From contig NZ_OCMY01000002.1 in NCBI RefSeq assembly GCF_900215435.1, positions 496,001 to 560,000 of the forward strand: 64,000 nt of DNA, written 5' to 3'. The notes below the pieces were generated by a model, which ran no database searches, was not told the origin of the DNA, and saw only the letters and a list, made by a program, of their open reading frames with translations. This stretch comes from Candidatus Pantoea floridensis. GTDB lineage: Bacteria; Pseudomonadota; Gammaproteobacteria; Enterobacterales; Enterobacteriaceae. Shown here one piece after another: positions 34,382 through 42,747 of the stretch. Position numbers and translations under genes: made by a program. How positions within the stretch are numbered: the first letter of the stretch is position 1; each line of letters opens with the position of its first letter.

Positions 34382-35791
34382 TTACCCTTCTGCCGCTACT
34401 GACTGAAACGTACGGCGATTAAGGCTGGTGAAAATCACCAGCAGCGCCATCATCCCCAGCTCAACGCCAAGCGTACCGGTAATCGCCGTTAGATGATTTC
34501 CGTGTGCATAGATCTGCGTAAATACGCCGCCAAGCAGCATCGGGCCTAAACCCAGCGCCGATTGCTGAACGGTTGATAACACTGCACTGCCCGCCCCCGC
34601 CTGATGATGCGGCACGCTACTCATACCGATGCGGTAGAAGGTGCTGACAATAAACGACTGACCAAAACCAATCAGCACCGTGGCGGGAATTAGCGTGAAA
34701 ATGCCTACCTGTGGCCAGGCGAGTTGCAGCGTAGCGATTAACGTTACCAGGCCAACCATTTGAATACCGCAGCCCATCAGCAGAGCGCCGCGTTTTCCTA
34801 AACGCTCGACGATGCGGGTGGATTGCATCGCACCAATAAAATAAGCGGCGCCGAGCGCAATAAAAGCATTACCCGACTGGAACGCCGTCATGCCTAAGCC
34901 GGCTTGCAGCGTCAGCGCGACTGAGAACATAAACCCGCTCCAGCACGAGAAAAACAGCACCGCCAGCGTCAGGCCAAAGCGCACGCTGGGAAGACGCAGC
35001 AGCGAGGGTGGCAGCAGTGGTGCGCCGTTTGCCGCTTCCAGCCGCAGCGAACTCTGGCGTAAACGGTGTAAAAATAGCGGGAACAGCACCAGCAGCAAGA
35101 TGCATGGCCACGACCAGTGCAGCAGCGGCCCAAGCGCCAACGCCAGCATCAGGCAACCGATCGCACCTGCCAGCAGCAACGTGCCGCTAACATCGACCGG
35201 TACGCGCTGCGTGTTTTGCGTTTCTGGCACGAAGCGGCGCGCGGTGATCAGCACAAACAGACAGATCGGCAGGTTAATCAGGAACACGCTGCGCCAGCCG
35301 TAACCGCCGATATCGGCTTTGATGAGAAAACCGCCCAGCACCTGGCCGATGATAAATGCCAGCCCACCAATGCCGCCGTACAAGCCGATGGCGCGTGCGT
35401 GCGCTCGACCTTTCAAGGTGATGTGCAATGTTGCCAGGATCTGCGGCACGATAAAGGCCGCGCCAACGCCCTGCAGTGCGCGAGCAAACATCAGCAAACC
35501 AACGCTGTTGGCAATGCCGCATAATAAAGATGCAATACCAAAGATCCATACTCCCGCAAGGAACACGCGACGGCGTCCATAGTTATCGCCCAGCCGTCCG
35601 CCCATCGCCAGGCAGATGGCGAAGGCGATGCCATATACCGCGACAATCAGCGCCAGCTCAATCGCCGTGGCCTGCAGCGTGTGAGCCATCGCGTCTAAGG
35701 CCACGTTAACGATAGAAAAATCGATCATGGGCAGCAGTTGCCCGGCAAGCAGGACCATCAATCCTGTGCGTTGAAGTTGCGATGTCTGCAT
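34382..35791 (-). CDS. MFS drug/H+ antiporter, DHA2 family (EmrB/QacA-like)
   Basis: This 469-aa inner-membrane protein is the right size for a 14-helix DHA2 exporter. It carries the motif A region GGRLGDNYGRRRVF between helices 2 and 3 and motif C-like GPLLHW and GAAFIVPQ segments. It probably expels toxic organic compounds. It is divergent from an HTH regulator at 35908, its likely repressor or activator. No EmrA partner gene is present, so it may work alone. Confidence 0.88.
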   Translation of the reverse strand: MQTSQLQRTGLMVLLAGQLLPMIDFSIVNVALDAMAHTLQATAIELALIVAVYGIAFAICLAMGGRLGDNYGRRRVFLAGVWIFGIASLLCGIANSVGLLMFARALQGVGAAFIVPQILATLHITLKGRAHARAIGLYGGIGGLAFIIGQVLGGFLIKADIGGYGWRSVFLINLPICLFVLITARRFVPETQNTQRVPVDVSGTLLLAGAIGCLMLALALGPLLHWSWPCILLLVLFPLFLHRLRQSSLRLEAANGAPLLPPSLLRLPSVRFGLTLAVLFFSCWSGFMFSVALTLQAGLGMTAFQSGNAFIALGAAYFIGAMQSTRIVERLGKRGALLMGCGIQMVGLVTLIATLQLAWPQVGIFTLIPATVLIGFGQSFIVSTFYRIGMSSVPHHQAGAGSAVLSTVQQSALGLGPMLLGGVFTQIYAHGNHLTAITGTLGVELGMMALLVIFTSLNRRTFQSVAAEG

Positions 35792-35846
35792 CGGTTTTAC
35801 CCTTGTTTTTCGTTTCAGTACGGCATAGCATCACCTAACCATTAAA

Positions 35847-35887
35847 CGGGTACCAGTTCTTAATTATCATGGTATAAACACTACCCG
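35847..35887. promoter_or_regulatory. Separated inverted hexamers in the MFS/HTH divergent promoter
   Basis: CGGGTA near 35847 and TACCCG near 35882 are reverse complements about 35 bp apart in the short gap between the two divergent genes. They could be binding half-sites of the HTH protein. The evidence is only positional. Confidence 0.35.
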
Positions 35888-35907
35888 TCTTGCTGAAGGA
35901 TCTGTGT

Positions 35908-36762
35908 ATGAGCCTGGCATCCGCGCCTGTTAGCACTGAACAAAACAATCGTAAGCTACTCGGTACGTTTCTACGCACGCGCCGCGAAAACCTCGATCCC
36001 AATCGCCTGGGTTTACCGCGCATGCGCCATCGCCGCACGCCGGGTTTACGTCGGGAAGAAGTTGCGCAGTTGGCGGATGTTGGCGTGACCTGGTATACGT
36101 GGCTGGAACAGGGGCGTGATATTAAAGCCTCGCCGAAAACCCTCACCGCCATCGCCGCCGCGCTGCAGTGCAACGATGTGGAAACTCAGCATCTGTTTTC
36201 CCTGGCCGGACATACATTACCGTCGGTGCGCGTGGTGGCAGCGTGCTGTAAAATTGCCGCACACAATCAGCAAATGCTCGATGCCATCCAGTTACCGGCC
36301 ATTATTGAGACGCCGCGCTTCGATATCCTTGGCTACAACGCCGCGTGGTGTGCATTAATGGGCGTCGATTTAGCAGAGATTGCGCCAGAAGATCGCAACT
36401 GCATCTGGTTGGCGTTCAATCATCCCGCCTGGCGCCAGGCCATCAATGACTGGGATGAAGTGATGCCGCAAATGGTGGCGATGTTTCGGGGTCAGATGGG
36501 TGAACATCTTGGCGATCCGCATTGGGAAAGCTTTCTTGCGCGCCTGTTGCACAGTTCAGATGAGTTTGCGCACACCTGGCAGCGCTATGAGTTGGGCCAG
36601 GTGGAGAACCGCGTGAAACGTTTTTACCATGCGCAAGTGGGTGAACTCACGCTGCGGCAAAATAACTGGTGGTCCGCTTCGCGCAACGGTGACCGCCTGT
36701 TGGTGTATGTGCCGGACGATGAAATTAGCGCCTCGGCACTGCAGCAGTTGATCAAGCCGTGA
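35908..36762 (+). CDS. Helix-turn-helix regulator with MmyB-like ligand-binding domain
   Basis: This 284-aa protein has an N-terminal XRE-type helix-turn-helix (RRTPGLRREEVAQLADVGVT, then WLEQGRDIKASP) and a C-terminal MmyB-like PAS-fold domain (ILGYNAAWCALMG). The MmyB family binds fatty-acid-like ligands in actinobacteria. ATG 35908 has GAAGGA seven bases upstream. It is divergent from the MFS transporter and probably controls it. Confidence 0.87.
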   Translation: MSLASAPVSTEQNNRKLLGTFLRTRRENLDPNRLGLPRMRHRRTPGLRREEVAQLADVGVTWYTWLEQGRDIKASPKTLTAIAAALQCNDVETQHLFSLAGHTLPSVRVVAACCKIAAHNQQMLDAIQLPAIIETPRFDILGYNAAWCALMGVDLAEIAPEDRNCIWLAFNHPAWRQAINDWDEVMPQMVAMFRGQMGEHLGDPHWESFLARLLHSSDEFAHTWQRYELGQVENRVKRFYHAQVGELTLRQNNWWSASRNGDRLLVYVPDDEISASALQQLIKP

Positions 36763-36766
36763 TCGG

Positions 36767-37759
36767 TTACGCCTTGCCCGTCAGCGCCGGGAGCGGGGTT
36801 TGCGGGCGGGCGCCCTTCTGGCTGGTTAAGAGAATCTGACCCAGTAAGCTATCTTGGTTCACCACACCATATTTCAGATTAGTGTCGAGATATTTGCGGT
36901 CAAATCCCGTCAGCTTAGTCAGCGGCGGTAAGACGGCAGGAAGGCGATCCACCATCAGCATGCGGCTCAGTTTTACCGGGCGCCACTTCACTAAACTCTG
37001 ATAGAGCAACGCGCTGGCTTCGCATTTGCGCAGATAAAAATTGTACTGATTATTTTCACGTAACGCCTGCTGCTGCGCGATGTACACCACCAGATAATCC
37101 GGTGGCGTTATGCCCTGCACCAGGGTTGCGTAGTCAGGCAACGCCTGCAGGCGGCGGAAAAATTCATCAGCGCCGATCTCAACTATTGGCCGGAAATAGT
37201 GCAGCCAGCGTGCGATAAAAGGGTTATTTTTTGGCGCGGCTAAAAACCAGGATTCAACCACCGGATAGGCTTTATCTAGCGTCGATCCATCGCGATAAAA
37301 AGCGATGAGGTCATAACTGTCATCAATATTTACCGCCAGCAGCTCATCCATCGTACGATTGAGAATAATGGTGGCATCCATCCAGATACCGCCATATCGG
37401 TGCAACAGTTCCAGCCTGATGACATCACTTTTGTGTGACGCACGCATATCCTGATGCACAAAATGCAGGTCTGGCAGGTAATTTTTAATATTCAGGTTAT
37501 TGATAACCGTGACCAAATAACCTGGATTCTCACGGACGATTTTATCAACAAAAATCTGCACTTCTGCTGGCAGTTGTTCACTTTCCCAGTACATCCAGAT
37601 TTGACGCGGAATGGCAGCAGGTGCCGTCTGACGCGGCTGCAAATTGATATCCTGCTCTGCGGCCGGGTTGTAGTCGGGTAACGTTTTGCGTTTGGTTAGC
37701 TTTTTTTCCGCCAGTAGCCCGAGCGAAACCAGGTGTGTTTTTACTTTATTTTTTTTCAT
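36767..37759 (-). CDS. GT32-type glycosyltransferase (capsular polysaccharide synthesis family)
   Basis: This 330-aa cytosolic or peripheral protein has IPRQIWMYWESEQLP, then DVIRLELLHRYGGIWMDATI, in which the DxD motif (DAT region, MDATI) binds the nucleotide sugar through a metal. This is the pattern of Caps_synth/GT32 enzymes, which add a sugar (often mannose or galactose) to a glycan. It is a single gene without other polysaccharide genes nearby. It converges on the HTH gene with a gap of four bases. Confidence 0.8.
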   Translation of the reverse strand: MKKNKVKTHLVSLGLLAEKKLTKRKTLPDYNPAAEQDINLQPRQTAPAAIPRQIWMYWESEQLPAEVQIFVDKIVRENPGYLVTVINNLNIKNYLPDLHFVHQDMRASHKSDVIRLELLHRYGGIWMDATIILNRTMDELLAVNIDDSYDLIAFYRDGSTLDKAYPVVESWFLAAPKNNPFIARWLHYFRPIVEIGADEFFRRLQALPDYATLVQGITPPDYLVVYIAQQQALRENNQYNFYLRKCEASALLYQSLVKWRPVKLSRMLMVDRLPAVLPPLTKLTGFDRKYLDTNLKYGVVNQDSLLGQILLTSQKGARPQTPLPALTGKA

Positions 37760-38098
37760 TTCTTCTCCAGCAGGGTTGCTGCCAGTGATGTGATCATTGC
37801 TGTTAAAAAGGTCTACATCGGCGCTGCGCCAAACGGTCGCAGAAAGCCAATAAAAACCCGGAAAATTGGCTCAAAATTAGCAAACGGCATCCATAACGAC
37901 AATTTAATAAACCTGAAACGCGCCACTTTAAGAGAATACGCAGAGTGGAATAACGTGAACTGGCATTGATTTGTGCAACGCCACGCAAAACAGAACATCT
38001 TACGAAAACGGTTAAAATAAATACTGGATATAAAACCAGTATTCGGTATACTTATTCGACAGCCACACGGCTGAGTAAGTCTGCAAGAGGTGCGAATA
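37760..38098. promoter_or_regulatory. Intergenic region with SOS-like box before the antirepressor gene
   Basis: This 339-bp AT-rich gap between divergent genes has no convincing gene. It holds the promoter region of the antirepressor, with an SOS-like palindrome at 38022-38041 and a TATACT box at 38047-38052. Confidence 0.6.
38022..38041. promoter_or_regulatory. LexA (SOS) box-like palindrome
   Basis: TACTGGATATAAAACCAGTA is a 20-bp palindrome with the SOS layout (CTG-N10-CAG, A/T centre). It differs from the consensus by CTGG in place of CTGT; known E. coli boxes such as that of recN also carry a CCAG half. It overlaps the -35 position of a TATACT promoter 50 bp upstream of the antirepressor. 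Confidence 0.6.
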
Positions 38099-38806
38099 AT
38101 GATGATCTCAACGGAAAGTCTGTCTGCTCTGAATTCATCAATGATGATGAGCAGCCGCGAAATAGCCAGCGTTACGGGTATTACTCACGGTGAAGTGAAG
38201 CGTCTGATCAAAAGCCTGGAAACTGCCCAGCGTCTTTCTCAGCCCATCACGGTAAATCTTTATGAGCATCAGGGTGAAATGCGTCAGGAGTTTCATCTCA
38301 ACAAGCGCGATTCATTATTAGCCGTTGCGCGGCTCTCTCCAGGGTTCACCGCAGAGTTACTCGATCTTTGGCAAAAACGGGAACAGTTTACGCATTTGCC
38401 TGATTTCACTAATCCAGCTGAAGCAGCCCGTGCGTGGGCCGAACAATTTGAGCAGCGACGAGCGGCTGAGCAGCAACTCGCACTGTCTGCGCCCAAAGCC
38501 GAGTTTTTTGACCGCTTTGTTGAAATCGAAGATTCGCTCGGCTTTCGCCAGTTGTGCAAGATGTTGAAAGTCAAGGAAACGGAATTTCGTGAGTTCTTGC
38601 TGGAGCGCAATATCATGTACCGCGAGAAAGGTTCACTGGCACCGCAGCAGCATCACCTCCAGGCGGGTTACTTTACGCTGCGTTCTGGACATGCTGAGAA
38701 TCAGCACGCGTTTTCTCAAGCGCGTTTTACCGCTAAAGGGGTGAAATGGGTCGCCAGTTTATGGGCGGGACATCTGTCGTCGCTACCGAAAGGCGTTGCT
38801 GCGTGA
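38099..38806 (+). CDS. Phage-type antirepressor with KilAC (ANT) domain, Rha-like
   Basis: This 235-aa protein has an N-terminal Rha-like domain (MMMSSREIASVTGITHGEVK, then FHLNKRDSLLAVARLSPGFT) and a C-terminal KilAC domain (FFDRFVEIEDSLGFRQLCKM to FTAKGVKWVASLW). Such proteins come from temperate phages, where they inactivate repressors or alter host regulation. AGAGG precedes ATG 38099. No other phage gene is near, so it is a solitary, probably domesticated copy. A LexA-like box in its promoter suggests induction by DNA damage. Confidence 0.82.
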   Translation: MMISTESLSALNSSMMMSSREIASVTGITHGEVKRLIKSLETAQRLSQPITVNLYEHQGEMRQEFHLNKRDSLLAVARLSPGFTAELLDLWQKREQFTHLPDFTNPAEAARAWAEQFEQRRAAEQQLALSAPKAEFFDRFVEIEDSLGFRQLCKMLKVKETEFREFLLERNIMYREKGSLAPQQHHLQAGYFTLRSGHAENQHAFSQARFTAKGVKWVASLWAGHLSSLPKGVAA

Positions 38807-38818
38807 GATAAGATTTGG

Positions 38819-38840
38819 GTCGCCATAATTCGGCGACCTG
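38819..38840 (+). repeat. REP-like hairpin, single copy
   Basis: GGGTCGCCATAATTCGGCGACC forms a hairpin of the same family as those at 31495, 39388 and 63953. It lies between convergent genes and may also help end transcription. Confidence 0.65.
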
Positions 38841-38845
38841 ACACA

Positions 38846-39337
38846 TTATAGTGTCATCAACATCTCATGCCACGCCATGCCGCCATGATCGGACGCGGAC
38901 GGTTTAACGTACTGATAACCCATTTTCTTATACAGTTCGACATGATGGGTTTTGCACATTAAGTGAATGGTTTGCTTGTCCATTTGCTTCATCAGCTGGA
39001 CAAAATGGCGCATCAGCAGCGTAGCGTAACCTTTGCCTTGATATGCTGGATCGAGCACCACCGACATGATCACCGCGTTAGGCGCAGCCGGATCGTGGCC
39101 GATTAGCGCTTTGAATTCCTCATCCGACATCACTACATCCCACGCGCAGCCGCCATTGATAAAACCGATGACCTTGCCCTCTGCTTCCAGGCACAGGAAA
39201 CCTTGCGGATACTGCGCAATGCGAGTCGCTATTTTCTCGCGGGTTGCCGCTTCGTCTCCTTCGTAAGCTTCTGTTTCAATGGCATAACACCGATCCACAT
39301 CCGTAAGATTCGCTTCTCTAAATACTAACGCCGACAC
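38846..39337 (-). CDS. GNAT-family N-acetyltransferase
   Basis: This 163-aa acetyltransferase has the acetyl-CoA motif DPAYQGKGYATLLMRHFVQ (QxxGxG) and a C-terminal YKKMGYQYVKP segment typical of single-domain GNAT enzymes. It may acetylate an amine or a protein. It is a single gene; substrate unknown. Confidence 0.83.
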   Translation of the reverse strand: MSALVFREANLTDVDRCYAIETEAYEGDEAATREKIATRIAQYPQGFLCLEAEGKVIGFINGGCAWDVVMSDEEFKALIGHDPAAPNAVIMSVVLDPAYQGKGYATLLMRHFVQLMKQMDKQTIHLMCKTHHVELYKKMGYQYVKPSASDHGGMAWHEMLMTL

Positions 39338-39387
39338 AACTTACCTCACTGCTTTCACCACTAAATGACGGCCATTCTAGCAGGCTG

Positions 39388-39450
39388 AAATGCGTGGTGC
39401 GCGTAAATGCGCACCTTACTACCTAGGGTCGCCGTGCCTGGCGACCGATA
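39388..39450 (+). repeat. REP-like tandem hairpin repeat, copy B
   Basis: GTGCGCGTAAATGCGCAC is followed by GGGTCGCCGTGCCTGGCGACC. It repeats the two-hairpin order seen at 31495-31541 and at the right end of the window. Confidence 0.7.
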
Positions 39451-39467
39451 CAAATCATCGAGATGCG

Positions 39468-40493
39468 TTATGCGATCGTCACCACGCGATTCTCTCGCGC
39501 GCTGATAAACGCCGCATCCAGCACCGCCAACACTTCAATCGCTTGATCGGTCGTCACCGGCGGTTCGGTGCCGTTACGCACTGCATCAGCAAAGGCTTCA
39601 TAATAAGCGTGATAGGCGCCCTGTTCAGATGGCACCGCTTCGTTGCCTTCGGCACGTTGCAAAACGCCCCAACGGTCGCGCTGCTCGTAACCCCATCCCG
39701 CCAAATCATCAGCGGGACGTTTACCCGCAAAAATCGCCTGCGCCTGCACATCACTGCCCTGCGACAAATAACTGCCCTTCTCGCCGTACAGCCGCAGTTC
39801 GCGGCATACCATGCGGTTGAGTTTGGTGGCGGAAACATAGGAATGCGTGCCGTTATGGTGGGTCAGCGTCAGCACGAAACTGGCATCCGTTGGTCCTTCT
39901 GGTAATTCAACAATATCCAATTGTGCATAGACCGATTTCACCGGCCCCATCAGCCAGATGGCTTGATCAACAATGTGGCTGCCCAAATCGCGCAGCAGGC
40001 CTCCGGTTTCACCGCCTTCCAGCGTCAGGGCATCATCGAAATCCATGCGATTATGCAAGCGCCAAAGTTTGCCAACGCGCTGTTCTTCAATCACTTTTTT
40101 CAGCGTCAGGATGTCAGCATCATAACGGCGGTTATGATAAACGCTCAGCACCACGCCTTTCGCACGCGCTGCAGCCGCCAGCTCGCGACCGGTTTTGGCA
40201 TCCGGCGCGAAGGGTTTATCGGCGATCACCGCAACTCCCGCATCGATCGCTTCCAATACCAGCTCACGACGCGTCTGCGGTGGTGTAGTGATGGTGACGA
40301 TATCCACACCCGCTGCCAGCATCTCTGTCAGGCTAGCGAAAATGGGCACATCGGGGAAATCCGCTTTCACTTTTGCAATAGTCGCAGGCGCACGAGCGAC
40401 TATTCCTGCCAGCTCCAATCCCTGTGCTGCAACAATAAAGGGGGCGTGGAAATGTTTACCGCCGGTACCGTAACCCACAATGCCTATTTTCAT
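39468..40493 (-). CDS. Gfo/Idh/MocA-family oxidoreductase (YdgJ/YhhX-like)
   Basis: This 341-aa protein starts with VGYGTGGKHFHAPFI and has ADKPFAPDAKTG at the conserved Lys motif and DLGSHIVDQAIWLMG in the second domain. The pattern is that of the YdgJ/YhhX branch, whose members act on sugars or inositol derivatives with NAD(P). It is a single gene. Confidence 0.85.
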   Translation of the reverse strand: MKIGIVGYGTGGKHFHAPFIVAAQGLELAGIVARAPATIAKVKADFPDVPIFASLTEMLAAGVDIVTITTPPQTRRELVLEAIDAGVAVIADKPFAPDAKTGRELAAAARAKGVVLSVYHNRRYDADILTLKKVIEEQRVGKLWRLHNRMDFDDALTLEGGETGGLLRDLGSHIVDQAIWLMGPVKSVYAQLDIVELPEGPTDASFVLTLTHHNGTHSYVSATKLNRMVCRELRLYGEKGSYLSQGSDVQAQAIFAGKRPADDLAGWGYEQRDRWGVLQRAEGNEAVPSEQGAYHAYYEAFADAVRNGTEPPVTTDQAIEVLAVLDAAFISARENRVVTIA

Positions 40494-40653
40494 GCTGCCT
40501 CCGTATGAGATAAAAGAATCGTTAACCGCCTTACCAATAACATATTAGTAACAAGTTAACGCGTTCATCCACGCAAAATTGGCATAAAAATATCATTTTT
40601 ATAAAAAATGGCTTTACTGTGCCGCCGGTTTGCTCGGCAATCAAAGGTAAAAT

Positions 40654-41595
40654 TTAGAGTGCGGTAATCATTTTCCCCTCGGAAAAATAATTGCGTAAAT
40701 TTTCCAGTACATTACTCGTCATTTGCGCGCGGGTTTCATGCGTAGCGCTGGCAATGTGCGGTGTTAAAAGGACATTATCCAATTCACGCAGAGCGGGGTT
40801 AATCATCGGTTCATGTGGATAAACATCAAGTGCCGCACCTTTTATGGTTCCCTGTTGCAATGCGGTGATGAGATCGGCTTCATGGATGACTGTCCCGCGC
40901 GCAATGTTAATCAGCACACCTTCTTTACCAAGCGCTGTCAGCACTTTTGCATCAACTAATTGCAGATTTTCCGCGCTGCCTGGCAATGCCAGCACCAGAA
41001 AATCACTAAAGGCGGCGAGCTGCTCAATGTTGTCGCAGCGCTTGTAGCTTACGTCTTTAGCCGTGCGCGCGGTGTACGCAACCTGCATGCCAAAAGCTTC
41101 GGCACGGCGCGCGATGGCTAAGCCAATCGCGCCCAGCCCAGCTATTCCGATGCGCTTTCCACTGGCGCGGGTGGATAGTTCAACGCTGCTATTTTCCCAT
41201 GCGCCAGCTTTCGCAAACTGATGATAGGCTACTAGATTACGAGAAAATGCCAGCATCAGCGTCAGCGCTAAATCCGCCACATCTTCAGTGAGAATATCGC
41301 GGGTGATACTCACCTGAATGCCGTGTTTTGCGGTGTAGTCAAGGTCAATACGATCGGTGCCAACGCCAAATACCGCAATCGCTTTACAGGCGGGCAGTTG
41401 TTCCAGAATTGCGGTTTCTACACCAATATCACCGCGCGTAACAATAGCCTTAATCGCGATGCCATGCTGTTGAATAAATCCTACGGGATCTTGCTGCTCA
41501 TATAAGCGATGACAGTGAAAGTGCTGAGTGAGTTTTTCATCCAGCTGCGGCATTAGCGGCTGAATAATCAGGATGGCAGGTTGCGAATTCGTCAT
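40654..41595 (-). CDS. D-isomer specific 2-hydroxyacid dehydrogenase (glyoxylate/hydroxypyruvate reductase-like)
   Basis: This protein of about 313 aa has the Rossmann motif GIAGLGAIGLAIARRAEAFG, catalytic Arg in NIARGTVI, Glu in PHEPM and His in LTPHIAS. It probably reduces glyoxylate, hydroxypyruvate or a 2-keto sugar acid, and 2-keto-gluconate is possible in an organism with the oxidation system at 55788-59620. The start at 41595 is likely; an in-frame ATG at 41607 is an alternative. Confidence 0.84.
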   Translation of the reverse strand: MTNSQPAILIIQPLMPQLDEKLTQHFHCHRLYEQQDPVGFIQQHGIAIKAIVTRGDIGVETAILEQLPACKAIAVFGVGTDRIDLDYTAKHGIQVSITRDILTEDVADLALTLMLAFSRNLVAYHQFAKAGAWENSSVELSTRASGKRIGIAGLGAIGLAIARRAEAFGMQVAYTARTAKDVSYKRCDNIEQLAAFSDFLVLALPGSAENLQLVDAKVLTALGKEGVLINIARGTVIHEADLITALQQGTIKGAALDVYPHEPMINPALRELDNVLLTPHIASATHETRAQMTSNVLENLRNYFSEGKMITAL

Positions 41596-41827
41596 TATAT
41601 TTTCCATCAGGTGCATTTATTTATCACCAGCCTAACGGAGTTATTTATGTTACGACGCAGTTGTTACTTTTTTCGCTAATAAGATCACGCAGTAAATGGC
41701 ATTAAATTCTCATATTCATTGCGGTTAATTTCAGCCCTAATGCGCGGCACGCGCTGGCGAACTCCCCTTACGCAGTCTACGGTTAATCAAAAAAGTATAA
41801 AAATTTCACCAACCATGGATAGCCACT
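41596..41827 (+). promoter_or_regulatory. Promoter region of the carotenoid operon
   Basis: The AT-rich gap between the hydroxyacid dehydrogenase gene and crtE must carry the crt promoter. TATAAA at 41796-41801 is a plausible -10; no good -35 is seen at 17 bp. No clear operator was found. Confidence 0.4.
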
Positions 41828-42733
41828 ATGACCGCCCATGTCGACACCACAGCACACCAGGATAGCGAACTTCTTCAGCTGCAACAGATTTTACAGGCGC
41901 ACCTTGAACATTTGTTGCCTGCTGGACAGCAAGCCGATCGCGTGCGAGCCGCTATGCGTGCCGGTACGCTGGCACAAGGTAAGCGCATTCGTCCTTTATT
42001 ACTCATGCTGGCGGCGCGCGACATGGGTTGCGAGCTCACTCAACATGGCATTCTCGATCTCGCCTGTGCGGTGGAGATGGTACACGCGGCGTCTTTGATA
42101 CTTGATGATATTCCCTCCATGGATAACGCGCAGATGCGACGTGGCCGCCCGACGGTGCATCGCGAGTTTGGTGAGAACGTGGCGATCCTGGCGGCTATCG
42201 CGCTGCTCAGTCGCGCCTTTGAAGTGATTGCGATTGCACCGGGTTTACCCGCGCTGCATAAATCTGAGGCGATTGCCGAACTCTCTTCCGCCGTTGGCTT
42301 GCAGGGCCTGGTACAAGGACAATTCCAGGATTTGCACAATGGTGCGCAAAGCCGAAGTCCGGAAGCCATTGCCCTCACCAATGAACTGAAAACCAGCGTG
42401 CTGTTTCGCGCCACGCTGCAAATGGCAGCGATTGCTGCGGACGCATCACCACAGATACGTCAGCGACTTAACTTTTTCGCTCAGGATTTAGGTCAAGCAT
42501 TTCAGCTGCTCGACGATCTCGCCGATGGCTGCAAACTCACCGGCAAAGATATGCATCAAGACGAAGGTAAATCAACGCTGGTGCAGATGCTGGGTGCTGA
42601 TGGCGCTGAACGGCGTCTGCGCGATCACCTCCGCAGCGCCGATGCGCATCTTGCCTGTGCCTGCGATCGTGGCATCGCTACCCGCCAATATATGCACGCC
42701 CTGTTTAACCAACAGCTGGCGATGTTCAACTGA
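41828..42733 (+). CDS. crtE: CrtE geranylgeranyl diphosphate synthase
   Basis: This 301-aa prenyltransferase makes geranylgeranyl diphosphate from farnesyl or shorter prenyl diphosphates. It has the first aspartate-rich motif in ILDDIPSMDN followed by RRGRP, and the second in FQLLDDLAD. GKRIRPLLLMLAARD near the start and length match Pantoea CrtE. It is first in crtEXYIB; crtX follows after 14 bp with no idi gene between. Confidence 0.95.
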   Translation: MTAHVDTTAHQDSELLQLQQILQAHLEHLLPAGQQADRVRAAMRAGTLAQGKRIRPLLLMLAARDMGCELTQHGILDLACAVEMVHAASLILDDIPSMDNAQMRRGRPTVHREFGENVAILAAIALLSRAFEVIAIAPGLPALHKSEAIAELSSAVGLQGLVQGQFQDLHNGAQSRSPEAIALTNELKTSVLFRATLQMAAIAADASPQIRQRLNFFAQDLGQAFQLLDDLADGCKLTGKDMHQDEGKSTLVQMLGADGAERRLRDHLRSADAHLACACDRGIATRQYMHALFNQQLAMFN

Positions 42734-42747
42734 GCGCGGATCCGCTG

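Noticed and set aside
42109..42125. CrtE first aspartate motif reads DDIPSMDN where P. ananatis CrtE, as I recall it, has DDMPCMDD
   Set aside because: The catalytic DDxxxxD residues are all present; the changed residue lies outside the required set.
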